From: Apostichopus japonicus
Lineage: Eukaryota > Echinodermata > Holothuroidea > Aspidochirotida > Stichopodidae
NCBI RefSeq assembly: GCF_037975245.1
Contig: NC_092575.1
Location: 3,231,001 to 3,291,000, forward strand
Direction: 5' to 3'
Length of the DNA: 60,000 nt
The notes under the pieces were generated by a model. That model ran no database searches. It was not told the origin of the DNA and saw only the letters and a program-made list of their open reading frames with translations. Shown here piece by piece: positions 59,882-60,000 of this stretch. Position 1 is the first letter of the stretch. Each line of letters opens with the position of its first letter. The position numbers and the translations under genes were made by a program.

Positions 59882-60000
59882 GATTGACGCTCTGGGTTAC
59901 TGCAGGAGCCACAAAGTTTGACACGGCTAACATAGACTAGCCAATATTACTTTGACATGCATAGTGTGTATCCTATGTACGTACGTACACACGTTCCAAC

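Overview
This is a window of animal nuclear DNA (AT-rich, intron-dense, full of satellites, poly-G tracts and decayed transposons). It holds two convergent protein-coding genes. The organism is probably an invertebrate deuterostome, with an echinoderm as the best guess. That guess rests on the single KSR gene, the lysine kept in its VAIK motif, the vertebrate-like CA4 tract and the repeat landscape. It is inference; nothing in the sequence fixes the species.

Layout. Positions 1-11070 hold no recognisable exon. This stretch is tandem duplications, a 61-bp minisatellite, a TTAA-flanked MITE and a SINE-like unit with a hammerhead-like core, and is either intron 1 of the following gene or upstream DNA. 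Positions 11071-48624 (+ strand) carry 20 coding exons of a Kinase Suppressor of Ras (KSR). They cover CA1 (coiled coil/SAM-like), a Pro/Ser-rich CA2, the C1 zinc finger CA3, the Ser/Thr-rich CA4 with an FxFP ERK-docking site, and the kinase-like CA5. I rebuilt every splice junction by eye. All phases agree, and the exons total 2538 nt, i.e. 845 residues plus a stop. The first coding exon (roughly 60-70 residues by comparison with family members) was not found and probably lies upstream. Intron 13 is almost entirely a 3756-bp TA-flanked inverted-repeat transposon ending 34 bp before a kinase-domain exon.

Positions 48625-53368 are the intergenic/3'-UTR interval, with a U2 snRNA-like fragment and one unassigned minus-strand ORF. 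Positions 53369-59881 (- strand) carry a complete theta-class glutathione S-transferase gene: five exons, 678 nt, 225 residues, with catalytic Ser11 and glutathione-contact residues Glu66/Ser67. Its 4.2-kb intron 1 contains a broken THAP9/P-element transposase. A tRNA-derived SINE sits inside the fossil with a 7-bp target duplication, and a second SINE copy lies beyond it in the opposite orientation.

Function. KSR is the scaffold that brings RAF, MEK and ERK together below Ras; theta GST conjugates glutathione to electrophiles. No functional link between the two is visible beyond tail-to-tail adjacency. The most unusual points are the KSR pseudokinase signature (VAIK lysine present, DFG changed to DFA, APE changed to SPE), odd zinc spacing in its C1 domain, two frame-neutral mini-exons next to a predicted 14-3-3 site, and the nested SINE-in-P-element fossil in the GST intron.
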